From: Fibrobacteria bacterium
GTDB taxonomy: Bacteria; Fibrobacterota; Fibrobacteria; UBA11236; JADFYW01
Direction of reading: 5' to 3'
Assembly (NCBI GenBank): GCA_015232855.1
Contig: JADFYW010000025.1
Location: forward strand, 1 to 43,485
Length of the DNA stretch: 43,485 bases
Below, in pieces: positions 25,615-35,229 of the stretch; positions within the stretch are counted from its first letter, which is position 1, and each line of letters starts with the position of its first letter. The position numbers and the translations under genes were made by a program. The notes beneath the pieces were generated by a model. That model was given only the letters and a program-made list of their open reading frames with translations. It did no database searches and had not been told where the DNA came from.

Positions 25615-26796
25615 TTAATTGGATTCAAGCCGTTTTTGAGCTTCTTCAACGCTTATTACCTGGCCCATTATTTCTTGCTGATAGAATCCATTTTTCTTGA
25701 TCAGCCGAAAATCGTCAATAACCATACCAGCAGGAGTTTTTGCCTTCATCGCAAGAGTATCAGCATGGCTATAAAACTGGCAATAATGAGTTTCTGCATA
25801 CCCTCTGCCACTAACCAATGCCTCGTTTTCTATCGCTTTATGAATTGGAGCGCCTGCACCCCCCGTTGTTATAAAAATTATTGGCTTGTCCCCAGGTGCT
25901 CCTATGGGTAAAAAGCGCTCGTATATATGGGAATGCCCAGTGATAACCATATCAACATCACCCTTCTTAAGTATGGGGTAAACGTCCTCTCTGCCCCAGT
26001 CACTGCCATGTCCGCCGGCATTAAAGGTAGGATAATGATAAAGAACAATGGTCCAGATAGATTTGCTACGACGGAGATCATTTTCAAGCCACAACAACAT
26101 TTGTTCTTTGCGTTTTTTTAACTTTAAATCAAGTATCACAAAATGAACATCGGAAGCTGTAAAACTATAATAGAGTTCTTCCCCCGGTAAATCAAAAATA
26201 GCACTATAAATGGAGGATATACCATCATGGTTTCCCCGTACCGGCCAAAGAGTGGTAAAAGAAATCAGATCATCTCCCGGCATAAAGAATTGCTTTCTCC
26301 AGCTGCCTAATTTATTGCCGTTCACACAAAAATCCCCGGTGGATATGGCTAAGCTTGACTTTTCCCACGAAATTGCTTTGCTCACACCCCTGAATATATC
26401 CGGGTGAGAACGGTTATCACCAAAGATGGTAAAATGCATCGGCATACCGACTTGAGGTAGAGTACGAAAATACCCCCTTTTTGTTTCTCCCTGGAAATAT
26501 ACAACATAGCGATAACGGCTATCTGGTCTGAGTCCCGTAACCGTTGTGGTATATATATATTTCTTTTTTGCAGGTATACGGATAACGGTTGTATTATACT
26601 CACCGATAGGAGTGGTACCAGAAAACACTACAACTTTAACATCGCCATCCTTTTTTTTAGAAGCCCAGAGAATTTTAGTCGAATGAGTATCTGTGGAATT
26701 CACATAGGGTCTAAAAAAAAATAATGATTTTTCTTTTGCACACGATAGTGTAAAAAGAACGGAAAAAATTATACTATAAGAGAATATTATTCTCAT
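25615..26796 (-). CDS. Calcineurin-like metallophosphatase lipoprotein with N-terminal beta domain
   Basis: A lipoprotein (lipobox TLSC, Cys 19) with the purple-acid-phosphatase layout: an N-terminal fibronectin-III-like domain (about residues 30-115, ending in YFRTLP) and then a metallophosphatase domain. Metal ligands are visible in order: FGDNR, STGDF, RGNHD, LYHYP and GHSHIYER. The dimetal site therefore looks complete. Substrates of this class are phosphomonoesters or nucleotides; here it acts outside the cytoplasm. It is the last gene of the operon that starts with the nucleotide carrier at 35002, 9 bp after the response regulator. An extracytoplasmic phosphatase beside nucleotide carriers and kinase-like proteins is notable: it could reverse phosphorylation or hydrolyse exported nucleotide (inference). 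Confidence 0.88.
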   Translation of the reverse strand: MRIIFSYSIIFSVLFTLSCAKEKSLFFFRPYVNSTDTHSTKILWASKKKDGDVKVVVFSGTTPIGEYNTTVIRIPAKKKYIYTTTVTGLRPDSRYRYVVYFQGETKRGYFRTLPQVGMPMHFTIFGDNRSHPDIFRGVSKAISWEKSSLAISTGDFCVNGNKLGSWRKQFFMPGDDLISFTTLWPVRGNHDGISSIYSAIFDLPGEELYYSFTASDVHFVILDLKLKKRKEQMLLWLENDLRRSKSIWTIVLYHYPTFNAGGHGSDWGREDVYPILKKGDVDMVITGHSHIYERFLPIGAPGDKPIIFITTGGAGAPIHKAIENEALVSGRGYAETHYCQFYSHADTLAMKAKTPAGMVIDDFRLIKKNGFYQQEIMGQVISVEEAQKRLESN

Positions 26797-26805
26797 TTAC
26801 ATACC

Positions 26806-27291
26806 TTAAATTAAAGTCTTCATTATATTCGTCTGTAGTTCCTGGAACTCCAGATGAGCTTTGGAAATTTCTTCCATTTTGGATTTTAATTTTTGTGCGA
26901 GTATATTCTTTTCGATACCGTTTCTTATAATCAGAAATAAGTCATCGTTATTCCAGGGCTTTTCTATATATTGAAATAACCCGATTTCGTTAATGGCTTT
27001 AATAGCATTCTCTTTATCGGCATAACCGGTTAAAATTATACGCGTTGCCTCAGGTTTTATTTTACGTGCATCTGCTAAAAATGCTAATCCGTCCATTTCC
27101 GGCATAAGGTAATCTGACATAATCAGGTTAACTTCATTATTTTTTATATGTTCAAGGGCCTGAAAACCGGAAGTAAACGTGTCTACAATATAGTTTGTTT
27201 CCAGTTCCAGAAATGAACTGATACTTGACAAGACCATTTCTTCATCATCGACCAGAACAATCCGGGGTTGTAGCGCATTTCCATCTGCCAT
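26806..27291 (-). CDS. Single-domain response regulator with coiled-coil tail
   Basis: A receiver domain fills residues 9-125: acidic pair Asp15/Asp16 (VDDEE), phosphoacceptor Asp60 (IMSDYLMP), conserved Thr88 (ILTGYAD) and Lys111 (YIEKPWNNDDL). The EKPW motif is typical of receivers in RpfG-type and related regulators. There is no output domain: the remaining 35 residues are a Lys/Glu/Leu helix, probably a coiled coil for dimerisation or partner binding. No histidine kinase is encoded nearby. It belongs to the operon with the cNMP-binding protein (95 bp upstream) and the phosphatase. Confidence 0.93.
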   Translation of the reverse strand: MADGNALQPRIVLVDDEEMVLSSISSFLELETNYIVDTFTSGFQALEHIKNNEVNLIMSDYLMPEMDGLAFLADARKIKPEATRIILTGYADKENAIKAINEIGLFQYIEKPWNNDDLFLIIRNGIEKNILAQKLKSKMEEISKAHLEFQELQTNIMKTLI

Positions 27292-27386
27292 AAAAATCCT
27301 TTTTAAAACCGTTCTTCACTATTATTGACTTTATAGGAAAAATAGAATTTTTACTGCTATTCAGGTATGATTTACTAAAATCAATC

Positions 27387-27836
27387 TCAGCTTTGGCCGG
27401 AAGTGGATACTTTTTTTATCAGCCCTCTCAAACGCCGGGCCAACTGTTTTAAAATTCCTTGGGTAATACGGACATTATCTGCCAATAGGTCATAAAAATC
27501 TTCTCGGTCTATTCTTAAAGCTCTGGAATGGATACTACACCTGGCAGAAACCATACGTACTTCTTCATCATCGAACAAAGCCCAGGTGCCAAATGCATTT
27601 TTTTCTTCAAGTTTCATTATTTTCAGTCCATCTTTGAGAATTTCAATTTCTCCACTCACCACCAGATACATGGCATTAGAAACATCCCCTTCTTTAAAAA
27701 CAATTTGATTCTTAGCATAGTCTTTTTCTTCTGCGATTGCTGCGATATGTGCCAAGTCTTCTGTTGCGGTATATTCAAAGATATCCACATCTTGTAAAAA
27801 AATCACTTTATCAATGGTCGATAACGTTTGTTCCAT
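27387..27836 (-). CDS. Cyclic-nucleotide-binding-domain protein
   Basis: A 149-residue protein consisting almost entirely of one cNMP-binding beta-roll (about residues 15-130), with no DNA-binding domain. It has the family segments QIVFKEGDVSNAMYLVVSGEIEIL. The phosphate-binding cassette reads FGTWALFDDEEVRMVSA: the Arg is present but the usual Glu after FG is Thr, so cAMP affinity may be altered. Its ATG overlaps the stop of the HEAT-containing carrier by one base (TAATG). This arrangement resembles nucleotide carriers in free-living bacteria that carry HEAT and cNMP domains in one chain, so it may be a split-off regulatory domain of that carrier. Confidence 0.88.
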   Translation of the reverse strand: MEQTLSTIDKVIFLQDVDIFEYTATEDLAHIAAIAEEKDYAKNQIVFKEGDVSNAMYLVVSGEIEILKDGLKIMKLEEKNAFGTWALFDDEEVRMVSARCSIHSRALRIDREDFYDLLADNVRITQGILKQLARRLRGLIKKVSTSGQS

Positions 27837-30634
27837 TAGTACTCACCTTTGCAGAGCATAGCCGTCTCTTTTACAATCCGGTTAGGATTACTTTCCAGAA
27901 GCTCAATTTCTTTAAAATACTTTTTTTCATTTTTATTAATCAGATAATATGCGCAACAACTACGTAACCAATCATCATTTCCTTGAAGTAATACCATAAA
28001 AAGGTCCTGCTTTGTACCCTTTCCATAAAATCTTGTTGCAAAAGTATGTAATGATTTTCTTGAAGAAACCTCGATAAGTGGAAGTAACCGTCTCCTGATT
28101 TTGGTATCCAGTAAGTTATCCAGAAATTCAATTGCACTGGCCTTTAGTTGTTTACTACCACTTTTTATCCCCTTATAGGCATTCCATATATCTTCAATTT
28201 GATAATAAAAACCCAGCAACTGAAAAATCCGCTTAAAGATAAGCTGTTGTTTTTCTTCCAGTGCCTGAATCAGTAAATGACGGGACGGAAGAGATTCATT
28301 CTCTGATTGAGCCTTTGATACTTTGGCTAATTGAAGCAAAACCTCGTTTAAATCATACCAGAACTTAATCAGTGCCCTTACTTCACCTTTTATACATTTA
28401 CTGTCAAATACAAATTTCATTTCTCCTGAATTTAGCCGGACCAGACTACTAACCACTTCACCATATAAAACATCATTTATATTTCGAAACAATTTAAGAT
28501 AACGTTGAAGAATATTTACGCTTTTCTGAGAATCCACATGCCCCAACACTTTAATAAGACGGCGCTTGAATCGTTGTAATTCATTTTCATCCCTGATTCG
28601 CTTATCTATGGTTTGTATGATACGGGAACCTAATTTTACCAGGGCTTTGCGTGCCTGCCGGTTTAATTTATGGTTGCCCAAAGAATCAAGAAGCCTGGAT
28701 ACAAAGAGGGGAGAACGAGTATATCCTGCCTGAATTACCGCTTCCCGGGCAACTTCCCACGCCCTATCTTTAATTAATAACTCAAGACAGGGGTAAAGAT
28801 GTTCAAGTTTTGCCGTCGCAATCACTTTAGCCAATTGTTTCTTATCAAGAGCATCCATTTTGGAAAGTACAGAAGCAGGATCAACGTCATTATTTTCTTT
28901 CCCACTCCAAGTCTGCTTAAGCAAAAGTCCTCGAACTGACGCATCACTTTCTGCATGTCGCGCAGCACATATCATTGCAGCCCAATAAAATTGTTTGTTG
29001 CCTTTTAACAAATAATCGTTAAGATAATCACTCTTTTTACCTGATAATATAAAGAGGTAATTTAAGGATTCTACAACCAATTCCGCATTCCCGGAAAGTA
29101 AGAAGGCCTCAGCATTTTCTTTGAGCACATTAGTTTTTATATTTTGGGCAATAGTTAATACGTGGATTTGGGCGACTCCAGAAAACTGGTTTACAATTTT
29201 TTTCAGTCGTTCCGGCAATCCGGGATTGGTAAAATCGGATAAAAAATCCAGCACATAGAGTAATTGACGTTCATTACCACTATCAATTGCCTGGTCCAAA
29301 TAAGAAAGTAATTCTGCAGATTCATAGTTTCCCGCCGGGTCTTCCAAATCAAGGGTCCGTTTTTCCAAAGCTTGCCGGAACGTCTGGATATAAGTCGTTT
29401 TTACTTTGATAACCATGTATATCCAGGCTGCAAGCAATACCATCATAACGCAACCAATAGCCACCACAGAAAGCCCAAGGAGATCTGCCAGCAAATAAAG
29501 CAACAAACCGGCGAAACCTGTGGCCAGGCTATCTACAAACACATCGATAAAACCTTTTACTTGTTTCTTTAACCTGGCAGGAACAGGTAGAAATAAAAGC
29601 TCCATACCAGCCTTATTAACCGATTGTTTAAAACTTCCATCGCACACTTTGAGAACAATTGCGCTCCACAAAACGGGAAACAGGCAAATAGACGCCACCC
29701 CGGCGAATAACCCAACCGGCAAAATGAGTAAAGATACTCCTGTCCCGGCCCTATTAAGGATACGGGAAGTAAAGAACAACTGGATAAAGAGTGCTACGAT
29801 ACTAAGAGAAGATTGCCAAAAGCCAAAAAATGCTGTAAGCGCGTCTTCATTGTTATATGCTTCTGCTGCCAAAAACCGGTACTGAAAATCGGCCAGAGTT
29901 GCAATAACAACACTAACCGCAATTATGCCGGTTATCAATAAAAGATGGGGAGACGAAAAAATAAGCTTATGAGGAGACCGAGTGTTTTTTAATTGCTTTT
30001 TTTCTTTTCGGGTTCCCCGTTTAATATCTTCTACCGGGCGACTGTTCCATAAAGCAAGCAGAAAGCCCATACAAACAAGTAAAAATAACCCGGCAAGCAG
30101 AAGGAGATTGTGACTACCAATCACATCGGCAAAAACTGTTGCCAGATACCCTCCGAATATACCACCGGACACCGCCCCACTTCCGATAAACCCAAATAAA
30201 CGTTTAGCCTCCCTGGCATTCAGGACGGTATTGGCTAAAAGCCAGAACTGGCTTGCAGCCACTACACCAAAAAGAGCAACCCAGATATAAAATGCATAAT
30301 AGAGTACCGTTCCATGAGCATCCACCTGTAAAAGGTGCCAAAACCCAAACAAGCAGAAAATAAAAAAAGACAAGCTAACTGATATAAGTTTCCGCAACTC
30401 CCACCGGGCAGAGGCCTTAAAATAAAAATGGATAAACAATCCGGAACAGAAGGCCACTAACATAAAAGCCATTGGTAGATGTTCAATACCAATGTGTTTA
30501 ATAAACAATGCATTGCTGACCGGTTTAATTATTAAAAGTGCAGCAATAACAAAAAAGATATAACCAAAAAGTAACAGAGCCCGTATACCCTCACCCCGCT
30601 CAATTTTGAATAATCTTTTTAATAATGCGCGCAT
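27836..30634 (-). CDS. NTT-type nucleotide (ATP/ADP) carrier with C-terminal HEAT-like region
   Basis: Residues 1-430 are a twelve-helix carrier of the NTT/TLC ATP-ADP translocase family, with the recognisable start LFKIERGEGIRALLLFGYIFF and the segments IKPVSNALF and GAVSGGIFGG. Residues about 440-932 are a long helical region with HEAT-like repeats, for example in the RSPLFVSRLLDSLGNHKLNRQARKALVKLG area. Proteins of this build are known in free-living bacteria, where nucleotide transport has not generally been shown; the parasite forms import host ATP. It lies 12 bp after the kinase-like lipoprotein and is coupled to the cNMP protein. A role in moving nucleotide toward the periplasm is a hypothesis from its neighbours. 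Confidence 0.8.
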   Translation of the reverse strand: MRALLKRLFKIERGEGIRALLLFGYIFFVIAALLIIKPVSNALFIKHIGIEHLPMAFMLVAFCSGLFIHFYFKASARWELRKLISVSLSFFIFCLFGFWHLLQVDAHGTVLYYAFYIWVALFGVVAASQFWLLANTVLNAREAKRLFGFIGSGAVSGGIFGGYLATVFADVIGSHNLLLLAGLFLLVCMGFLLALWNSRPVEDIKRGTRKEKKQLKNTRSPHKLIFSSPHLLLITGIIAVSVVIATLADFQYRFLAAEAYNNEDALTAFFGFWQSSLSIVALFIQLFFTSRILNRAGTGVSLLILPVGLFAGVASICLFPVLWSAIVLKVCDGSFKQSVNKAGMELLFLPVPARLKKQVKGFIDVFVDSLATGFAGLLLYLLADLLGLSVVAIGCVMMVLLAAWIYMVIKVKTTYIQTFRQALEKRTLDLEDPAGNYESAELLSYLDQAIDSGNERQLLYVLDFLSDFTNPGLPERLKKIVNQFSGVAQIHVLTIAQNIKTNVLKENAEAFLLSGNAELVVESLNYLFILSGKKSDYLNDYLLKGNKQFYWAAMICAARHAESDASVRGLLLKQTWSGKENNDVDPASVLSKMDALDKKQLAKVIATAKLEHLYPCLELLIKDRAWEVAREAVIQAGYTRSPLFVSRLLDSLGNHKLNRQARKALVKLGSRIIQTIDKRIRDENELQRFKRRLIKVLGHVDSQKSVNILQRYLKLFRNINDVLYGEVVSSLVRLNSGEMKFVFDSKCIKGEVRALIKFWYDLNEVLLQLAKVSKAQSENESLPSRHLLIQALEEKQQLIFKRIFQLLGFYYQIEDIWNAYKGIKSGSKQLKASAIEFLDNLLDTKIRRRLLPLIEVSSRKSLHTFATRFYGKGTKQDLFMVLLQGNDDWLRSCCAYYLINKNEKKYFKEIELLESNPNRIVKETAMLCKGEY

Positions 30635-30646
30635 ACCAGTTAAACC

Positions 30647-32272
30647 TTAATGGGTTACTCCGACCAATTGACAGGTGTTATCATCATGTTTGGCAAAATG
30701 AAACTGAGCTGCCCGTGGAGCATTCGTTTTATCGGAAAGTGCAGTAATAGAAATAATCGCGTAACTACTGTTAACAAACCAGCTGTCTTTAATAGTAATA
30801 GCAATCTGAGCTCCATCTCTTTTATAAGCAATCTGTTCTGAAACAATGTTTCCTTTAGGATTCAAAATGCAAACCCTATAATCACCTGTAGAGTTCAGAC
30901 CGGATTTTAAACACATATCAGTAAAAGACCATGTTCCATTCTCTTGTGCTTCAAATTCCAGTGGCGTGACTTTTTGAAAGTAATGGGTAATAAGCTTAGC
31001 CCGCCTTTGCATAATTGTTTCAATAACATACTCTTGAGCAAGTTTATTGGGGTATTCTGCATATTCAACCAGCACTCTAATGTGCTCCCGGGTGAGGGCA
31101 GCTACAATTTTTGCAGCCCAATACATATCTTCTGGAAGAGCCTTGTCAAAGGGTGTGTATCTCCAGGTTTCTTTCCACTCTTCAGGCTCAAATACTACAG
31201 ACTCAAAAGGTCCCACCGCGCTCCACTGCGTATTGGAAATTTTTTCCCAGGTATTTAAACGGAATGGGAAAAAGAAGTTTTTCACTAATTTTCCTGGTGA
31301 GATAAAATACTCATACCCATCCCATTGCCTTCCCTTTCCTGCACCATGCCCTCCAAAGGCTTCTCCAAAATCAAGGAGGTAATGCCTGACAAAACCCTTT
31401 CCCTTTTCACCTTCATATACATCCAAAGAATTATCCGGGCGCATACCAGATTGATGAGTAAAAGCGCAAAAAGCCTTCAAACCCCTCAGTACTCTTCTGT
31501 TTTCATGATCTATCTGATCATTAATATCGCCATTTCTTTTCCCTACCGGTTCAATAGGTCCAAGAATTTTTCCAGAGATATAAAGACTTGCCGTGGAACG
31601 ATAAACTTGTTTAATGGGAGGAGCTACCATTTTAAGGACACTATCCACATCACTATCTGATAATTCTCCTCCAGCGGCTATCCCTAAATCAGTCCTTGAA
31701 AAAGTATAAAGATAATCTTCAGGAACATTATACCCGAACCCCCAAAACAACCGGTTTACAATAACTGCAGTTGTGGTTTCAATCCCCGGAAACTCAGGCG
31801 GGTCAAACTTTATCAGATAGGTATAGCCCCTTGCGTCTTTAATCACAAAACCGGGATTCCCCCCACCTTTTTTGGCCTTTACAACCGTAACCGGAGATTT
31901 TGGTGGACCAACTTGTTCCGGTCCACGTTTTAATGCCTCCGGAGAAATTTCTTTATAGCCAAGTCTGGGTGTGAACCAGGTTGAAGCAGGCACATCATCC
32001 ATTGCATTTACGTCCCCAGCCCGGGGAATAGCCCTGGCCTTCATGCCCTCAACAACAGGTTGGCGTATTAACCCATCCACTCCGGTCCAAACAAAATCAA
32101 ATTTTGTTTTTTCCGGCACAGGGCCCGGTCGTTTGTCATTCATCACCTCAATAGGCTCTTGGCTACTAAAGCGCATTGGCTTGACGGTACAGGAAGACAT
32201 AAACAGTATGAGAACCAAACCCATAGTCACGGTAGACAAACAAACTAACGGTGTAGAACTAAAGGACCTCAT
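30647..32272 (-). CDS. Lipoprotein with kinase-like motifs, paralogue A
   Basis: A 541-residue lipoprotein (lipobox FMSSC, Cys 28) homologous by eye to the protein at 36720-38381. Shared blocks: GF-IKDA-G (141-149), a lysine in a strand (Lys155, LIKF), Glu165, GY--PE-YL (180-188), H-ENRR-LRGL (256-265) and HY-LDF (297-302). In protein kinase terms these resemble the beta3 Lys, helix-C Glu and DFG; here the DFG is intact (301-303, LLDFGEA). The expected catalytic-loop HxD is not canonical; the sequence there is HQSGMRPDN with Asp280/Asn281. A kinase-like fold (as in HipA, CotH or Fam20C) is a hypothesis. The start overlaps the barrel gene by ATGA; the lipid anchor puts it outside the cytoplasm. 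Confidence 0.6.
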   Translation of the reverse strand: MRSFSSTPLVCLSTVTMGLVLILFMSSCTVKPMRFSSQEPIEVMNDKRPGPVPEKTKFDFVWTGVDGLIRQPVVEGMKARAIPRAGDVNAMDDVPASTWFTPRLGYKEISPEALKRGPEQVGPPKSPVTVVKAKKGGGNPGFVIKDARGYTYLIKFDPPEFPGIETTTAVIVNRLFWGFGYNVPEDYLYTFSRTDLGIAAGGELSDSDVDSVLKMVAPPIKQVYRSTASLYISGKILGPIEPVGKRNGDINDQIDHENRRVLRGLKAFCAFTHQSGMRPDNSLDVYEGEKGKGFVRHYLLDFGEAFGGHGAGKGRQWDGYEYFISPGKLVKNFFFPFRLNTWEKISNTQWSAVGPFESVVFEPEEWKETWRYTPFDKALPEDMYWAAKIVAALTREHIRVLVEYAEYPNKLAQEYVIETIMQRRAKLITHYFQKVTPLEFEAQENGTWSFTDMCLKSGLNSTGDYRVCILNPKGNIVSEQIAYKRDGAQIAITIKDSWFVNSSYAIISITALSDKTNAPRAAQFHFAKHDDNTCQLVGVTH

Positions 32273-33663
32273 TCCCAGTCTCCCCGATAGTTTCTTTTAA
32301 GGGGTACACCAACATTCGCAGCTAATCGTAACCCAACATTACCCATTGATAATTGTACACGAACAAGTTCCTTTGCCCGATAATGAAAATCAACACCTAT
32401 TCCCGCAGCGTATAACCCTTCATTCCATTTAAAGGTTCCGAGCTTTTCGCCAACAATAAGATGATCCACAAATACATGGGTGTTTAAAAACGGCCCTCCC
32501 GCCCATTGGTATTCCAGAGTATTAACCAAAGAACGATTATCGACCCGTATAAAAGCTCTGCCGGGAGTACCACGAAAGGTTAAATGCTGTGGATACTCGG
32601 TAAAGGGAACCGGAACATCATCTCGTTTATTAAAGAGACCATCATAAACACTTCTTACCAGAAATATTCTTTCATGTCTACGACTGCGCCGAACGGGTAT
32701 AAAAAGAGATATATCCAGACCGGAACGATAAAACCTGCTTTCATCACCACCAATACCCCTTGATACCCCCACATATCCTTCCGTCCGAACACCAGAGTAG
32801 AGTTGGTTTTTATTTTCTCGTGTATCAAGCGCCAGAGAAAGTTCCTGATAATACTGCTCAACAGGTCGTTTCCGTTTAAAGGTATACAATTCATTCACCG
32901 CAAGGATATCCTGAAGAAGAGGTTCCTGAAACCCTGTTTGCTTTAAGCTACGCATATGATAATAGGTCAGATAGGAGATGGTCCAGTTTTGAACAGGATT
33001 AACCTCCGCCAACAAATGAGTATGTCTGAAAAGCTGCGCATAATTCCCATAATTTTCGGACGCTCCTGATTTAAAGGTATTCCGTGAATCAGACTCAGGA
33101 TTTGAACCAAACCCATAAAATTCCCAGTCATCAGAATTGTCGGCAATGCCAGCTAATTGAACATTCCATCCCCAATATTTTCGAACTTTCGCAAGAGACG
33201 CCTTCCCCTTTATCTTCCAGTTAGTCTCCGAATGATATACTCCCATAACAGAAGAAGTATTATCATCCCTGGAAAAAAATACTCTTGCTCCATATTTGGG
33301 TCTGATACCAGTAGTCCAGTAAAATACTGGATGCCAACCCAAGTTCTTTTTATAGAGATAAAGTATATTTTCAATCCGTTCTCTTACTTCATCCCTGGCT
33401 ACCCAGGCACCTGTTTTACCGCTAACATAAATCGAACCGTTCACAAATTGCCGGGGGACATACAATAAACCATCAACCATTGAACGCCATATATCGGATG
33501 GAAGAGACTCTTCACGAACCAAACCACGGATATTATCAGCATACAATAACGTTCCCGACTCGAGGGTATCTGAAGAATGAACACGGGAATTATTAATTTC
33601 TTCAGCCCAAACCGAATAAGCTATTAGTACGATGAAAAAAATATTAATGAGCCGGAAAGACAT
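32269..33663 (-). CDS. Omp85/BamA-like outer-membrane beta-barrel, paralogue A
   Basis: A secreted 464-residue protein with signal peptide MSFRLINIFFIVLIAYSVWA and then a barrel-like sequence. The final third resembles the C-terminal part of surface-antigen/BamA barrels: a FRGTPGRAF motif in the position of the VRGF loop, followed by NTLEYQW and an FVDHLIVG segment. No POTRA domains are seen. I start it at 33663; the longer in-frame start at 33720 would overlap the carrier gene by 41 bp and begin without a signal peptide. It is followed by the kinase-like lipoprotein with ATGA overlap. A paralogous barrel/kinase-like pair lies divergently at 35230-38381, so the pairing is conserved. It may translocate or anchor its partner at the surface (inference). 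Confidence 0.7.
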   Translation of the reverse strand: MSFRLINIFFIVLIAYSVWAEEINNSRVHSSDTLESGTLLYADNIRGLVREESLPSDIWRSMVDGLLYVPRQFVNGSIYVSGKTGAWVARDEVRERIENILYLYKKNLGWHPVFYWTTGIRPKYGARVFFSRDDNTSSVMGVYHSETNWKIKGKASLAKVRKYWGWNVQLAGIADNSDDWEFYGFGSNPESDSRNTFKSGASENYGNYAQLFRHTHLLAEVNPVQNWTISYLTYYHMRSLKQTGFQEPLLQDILAVNELYTFKRKRPVEQYYQELSLALDTRENKNQLYSGVRTEGYVGVSRGIGGDESRFYRSGLDISLFIPVRRSRRHERIFLVRSVYDGLFNKRDDVPVPFTEYPQHLTFRGTPGRAFIRVDNRSLVNTLEYQWAGGPFLNTHVFVDHLIVGEKLGTFKWNEGLYAAGIGVDFHYRAKELVRVQLSMGNVGLRLAANVGVPLKRNYRGDWE

Positions 33664-33679
33664 TTTTGCTTTGCAGTGT

Positions 33680-35002
33680 TTAAGGATCTGAGGATTTCTT
33701 TTCAAATTCCGAACCAACATATCTTACTGCTAGTAACCATAAAAGCACTATCACTACCGTAAAAAGTGAAAGCCATCGAACTGTACTGAAATTCCTAAAA
33801 AAAGTAGTTATACCAAGAGTAACACCTATAGCCAACACTTTAGCAAATCTCTGGACAAACATATCAATAAATGCTTTTGCTTTATATTTTTCATCTTGGG
33901 TAGTAGGCACATACAAGGTTTCTTTAGCTGATTGATTGAGGGAATAGGCTAATCCACCATCAGCAGAGGGCATTAACATTCCAATCATTAATACAGGCAT
34001 TATCAAATAACCTGCAGAAATAGCAAGAATAGCCAGAGGCAATATCATTAGAGCCGTTTTTAAACCAAATTTTTTCATTATAAAACTTGTGAGGAACAAT
34101 TGGACAATAACTGCCGTCACATTCATGTACACATACGCAGAACCAAAAGCCTCACCAAGTTTATCTTTTTCCACAAAATGGAGTATGGTACTCGTAAACT
34201 GATAATCTACAAGAGTAGAAACTATTTCATACAAGCCAACAATAGATACAATTGCAAATAAATATTTTGAACGAAACACCAGTTTGGCCCCAGCGATAGC
34301 AGCGTTTTCACTTTTCTCCGGAGCCTTTTTAGGCGAAGGAGTAGTAGCGGTGGACCGTTGAGTTAAGGCAAACTTCCCAGCCATCATTGCGCACAACATA
34401 ATCAAAACAGTAACGCCCAGACAAATCCACATCCAGGCTGCTTCAGAAACATTACCACTCTTGACCAATGCTCTTACCGTAATACTGCCAAATGCTCCTC
34501 CCAACACACCGCCTAAACCAACCAGTCCATATAACCGTTTTGCCGAATCAGGAGTAACACTATCATTTAAAAAAACGAAGAAGGTGGCAACCATCAGAGT
34601 TGAAAAAAGGTCACCAAATAAATAGAAGAGCCAAGCTACAGCAGCTTCCTCAGACTCAAGCGAAAAACTTAAAAGAAAAAAGCAAACAATAAAAAAGCCA
34701 GAAAAAATAGTCGTTAACTGTTGCCGGACAAACCGTTTTGACAAAGATGAAAAAATCGCAACAGCAGCCATAGCTACAAACATATTAGCCACTTTTGCGA
34801 ACAGCTCTGCATTTGCAGCAGAGAAGACCACACCCATAAAATCAAAACCTGAGTCTTTGTAAAAACCAACAAAAGCAGCCTTTTTTAATGGCTTTAAAAT
34901 CCAGAACGTCGTGATTACCAAAAAGAAATAGCCACACATTAAAAACGAGAATGCGCGTTCCCCTTTTCGGATGTCCAAAACTGCTTTTATAGGATTACTC
35001 AT
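33680..35002 (-). CDS. NTT-type nucleotide (ATP/ADP) carrier, short form
   Basis: A 440-residue protein made of about twelve hydrophobic helices, with the NTT/TLC ATP-ADP carrier start (VLDIRKGERAFSFLMCGYFFLV), WILKPLKKAAFV in helix 1-2 and GGVLGGAFGS in the middle. It lacks the HEAT-like extension found in the second carrier at 27836-30634; identity between the two is clear by eye in the first 200 residues. First gene of the seven-gene operon. Its start lies 227 bp from the divergent barrel gene. The ATG has no strong Shine-Dalgarno. The nucleotide specificity and direction cannot be read from the sequence. Confidence 0.78.
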   Translation of the reverse strand: MSNPIKAVLDIRKGERAFSFLMCGYFFLVITTFWILKPLKKAAFVGFYKDSGFDFMGVVFSAANAELFAKVANMFVAMAAVAIFSSLSKRFVRQQLTTIFSGFFIVCFFLLSFSLESEEAAVAWLFYLFGDLFSTLMVATFFVFLNDSVTPDSAKRLYGLVGLGGVLGGAFGSITVRALVKSGNVSEAAWMWICLGVTVLIMLCAMMAGKFALTQRSTATTPSPKKAPEKSENAAIAGAKLVFRSKYLFAIVSIVGLYEIVSTLVDYQFTSTILHFVEKDKLGEAFGSAYVYMNVTAVIVQLFLTSFIMKKFGLKTALMILPLAILAISAGYLIMPVLMIGMLMPSADGGLAYSLNQSAKETLYVPTTQDEKYKAKAFIDMFVQRFAKVLAIGVTLGITTFFRNFSTVRWLSLFTVVIVLLWLLAVRYVGSEFEKKSSDP

Positions 35003-35229
35003 AATTGTATATAAAATTAGTTAATTATAATGCAATTACTGTGCCACAGCCATTTTTAACCTGATTTATTCACCGTGGATGGGACAAATTTCACAGTAAT
35101 ATTCGTATCTTCCATAAGTTCCTTATTCTTAAATCATTAGCTTCTTTCACAAAAACGAGTTTGAGACATTTTTCACAGGGAGGAAATCTAAATTTCTTAT
35201 ATTTTCCGTGATTAATTCATAAACAACTT
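35003..35229. promoter_or_regulatory. Divergent promoter region between the two carrier/barrel operons
   Basis: A 227-bp region separating two divergent operons, so it should hold both promoters. On the minus strand TATAAT occurs at 35029-35024, 22 bases before the carrier start, but without a good -35. On the plus strand TATATT (35198-35203) could be a -10 for the barrel gene, also without a clear -35. Shared control of the two halves is plausible. Confidence 0.4.

Noticed and set aside
27836-35002. NTT carriers as a sign of an energy-parasitic intracellular organism
   Set aside because: Carriers of this family with HEAT tails also occur in free-living bacteria, and the window shows a rich biosynthetic and envelope gene set with no sign of reduction.
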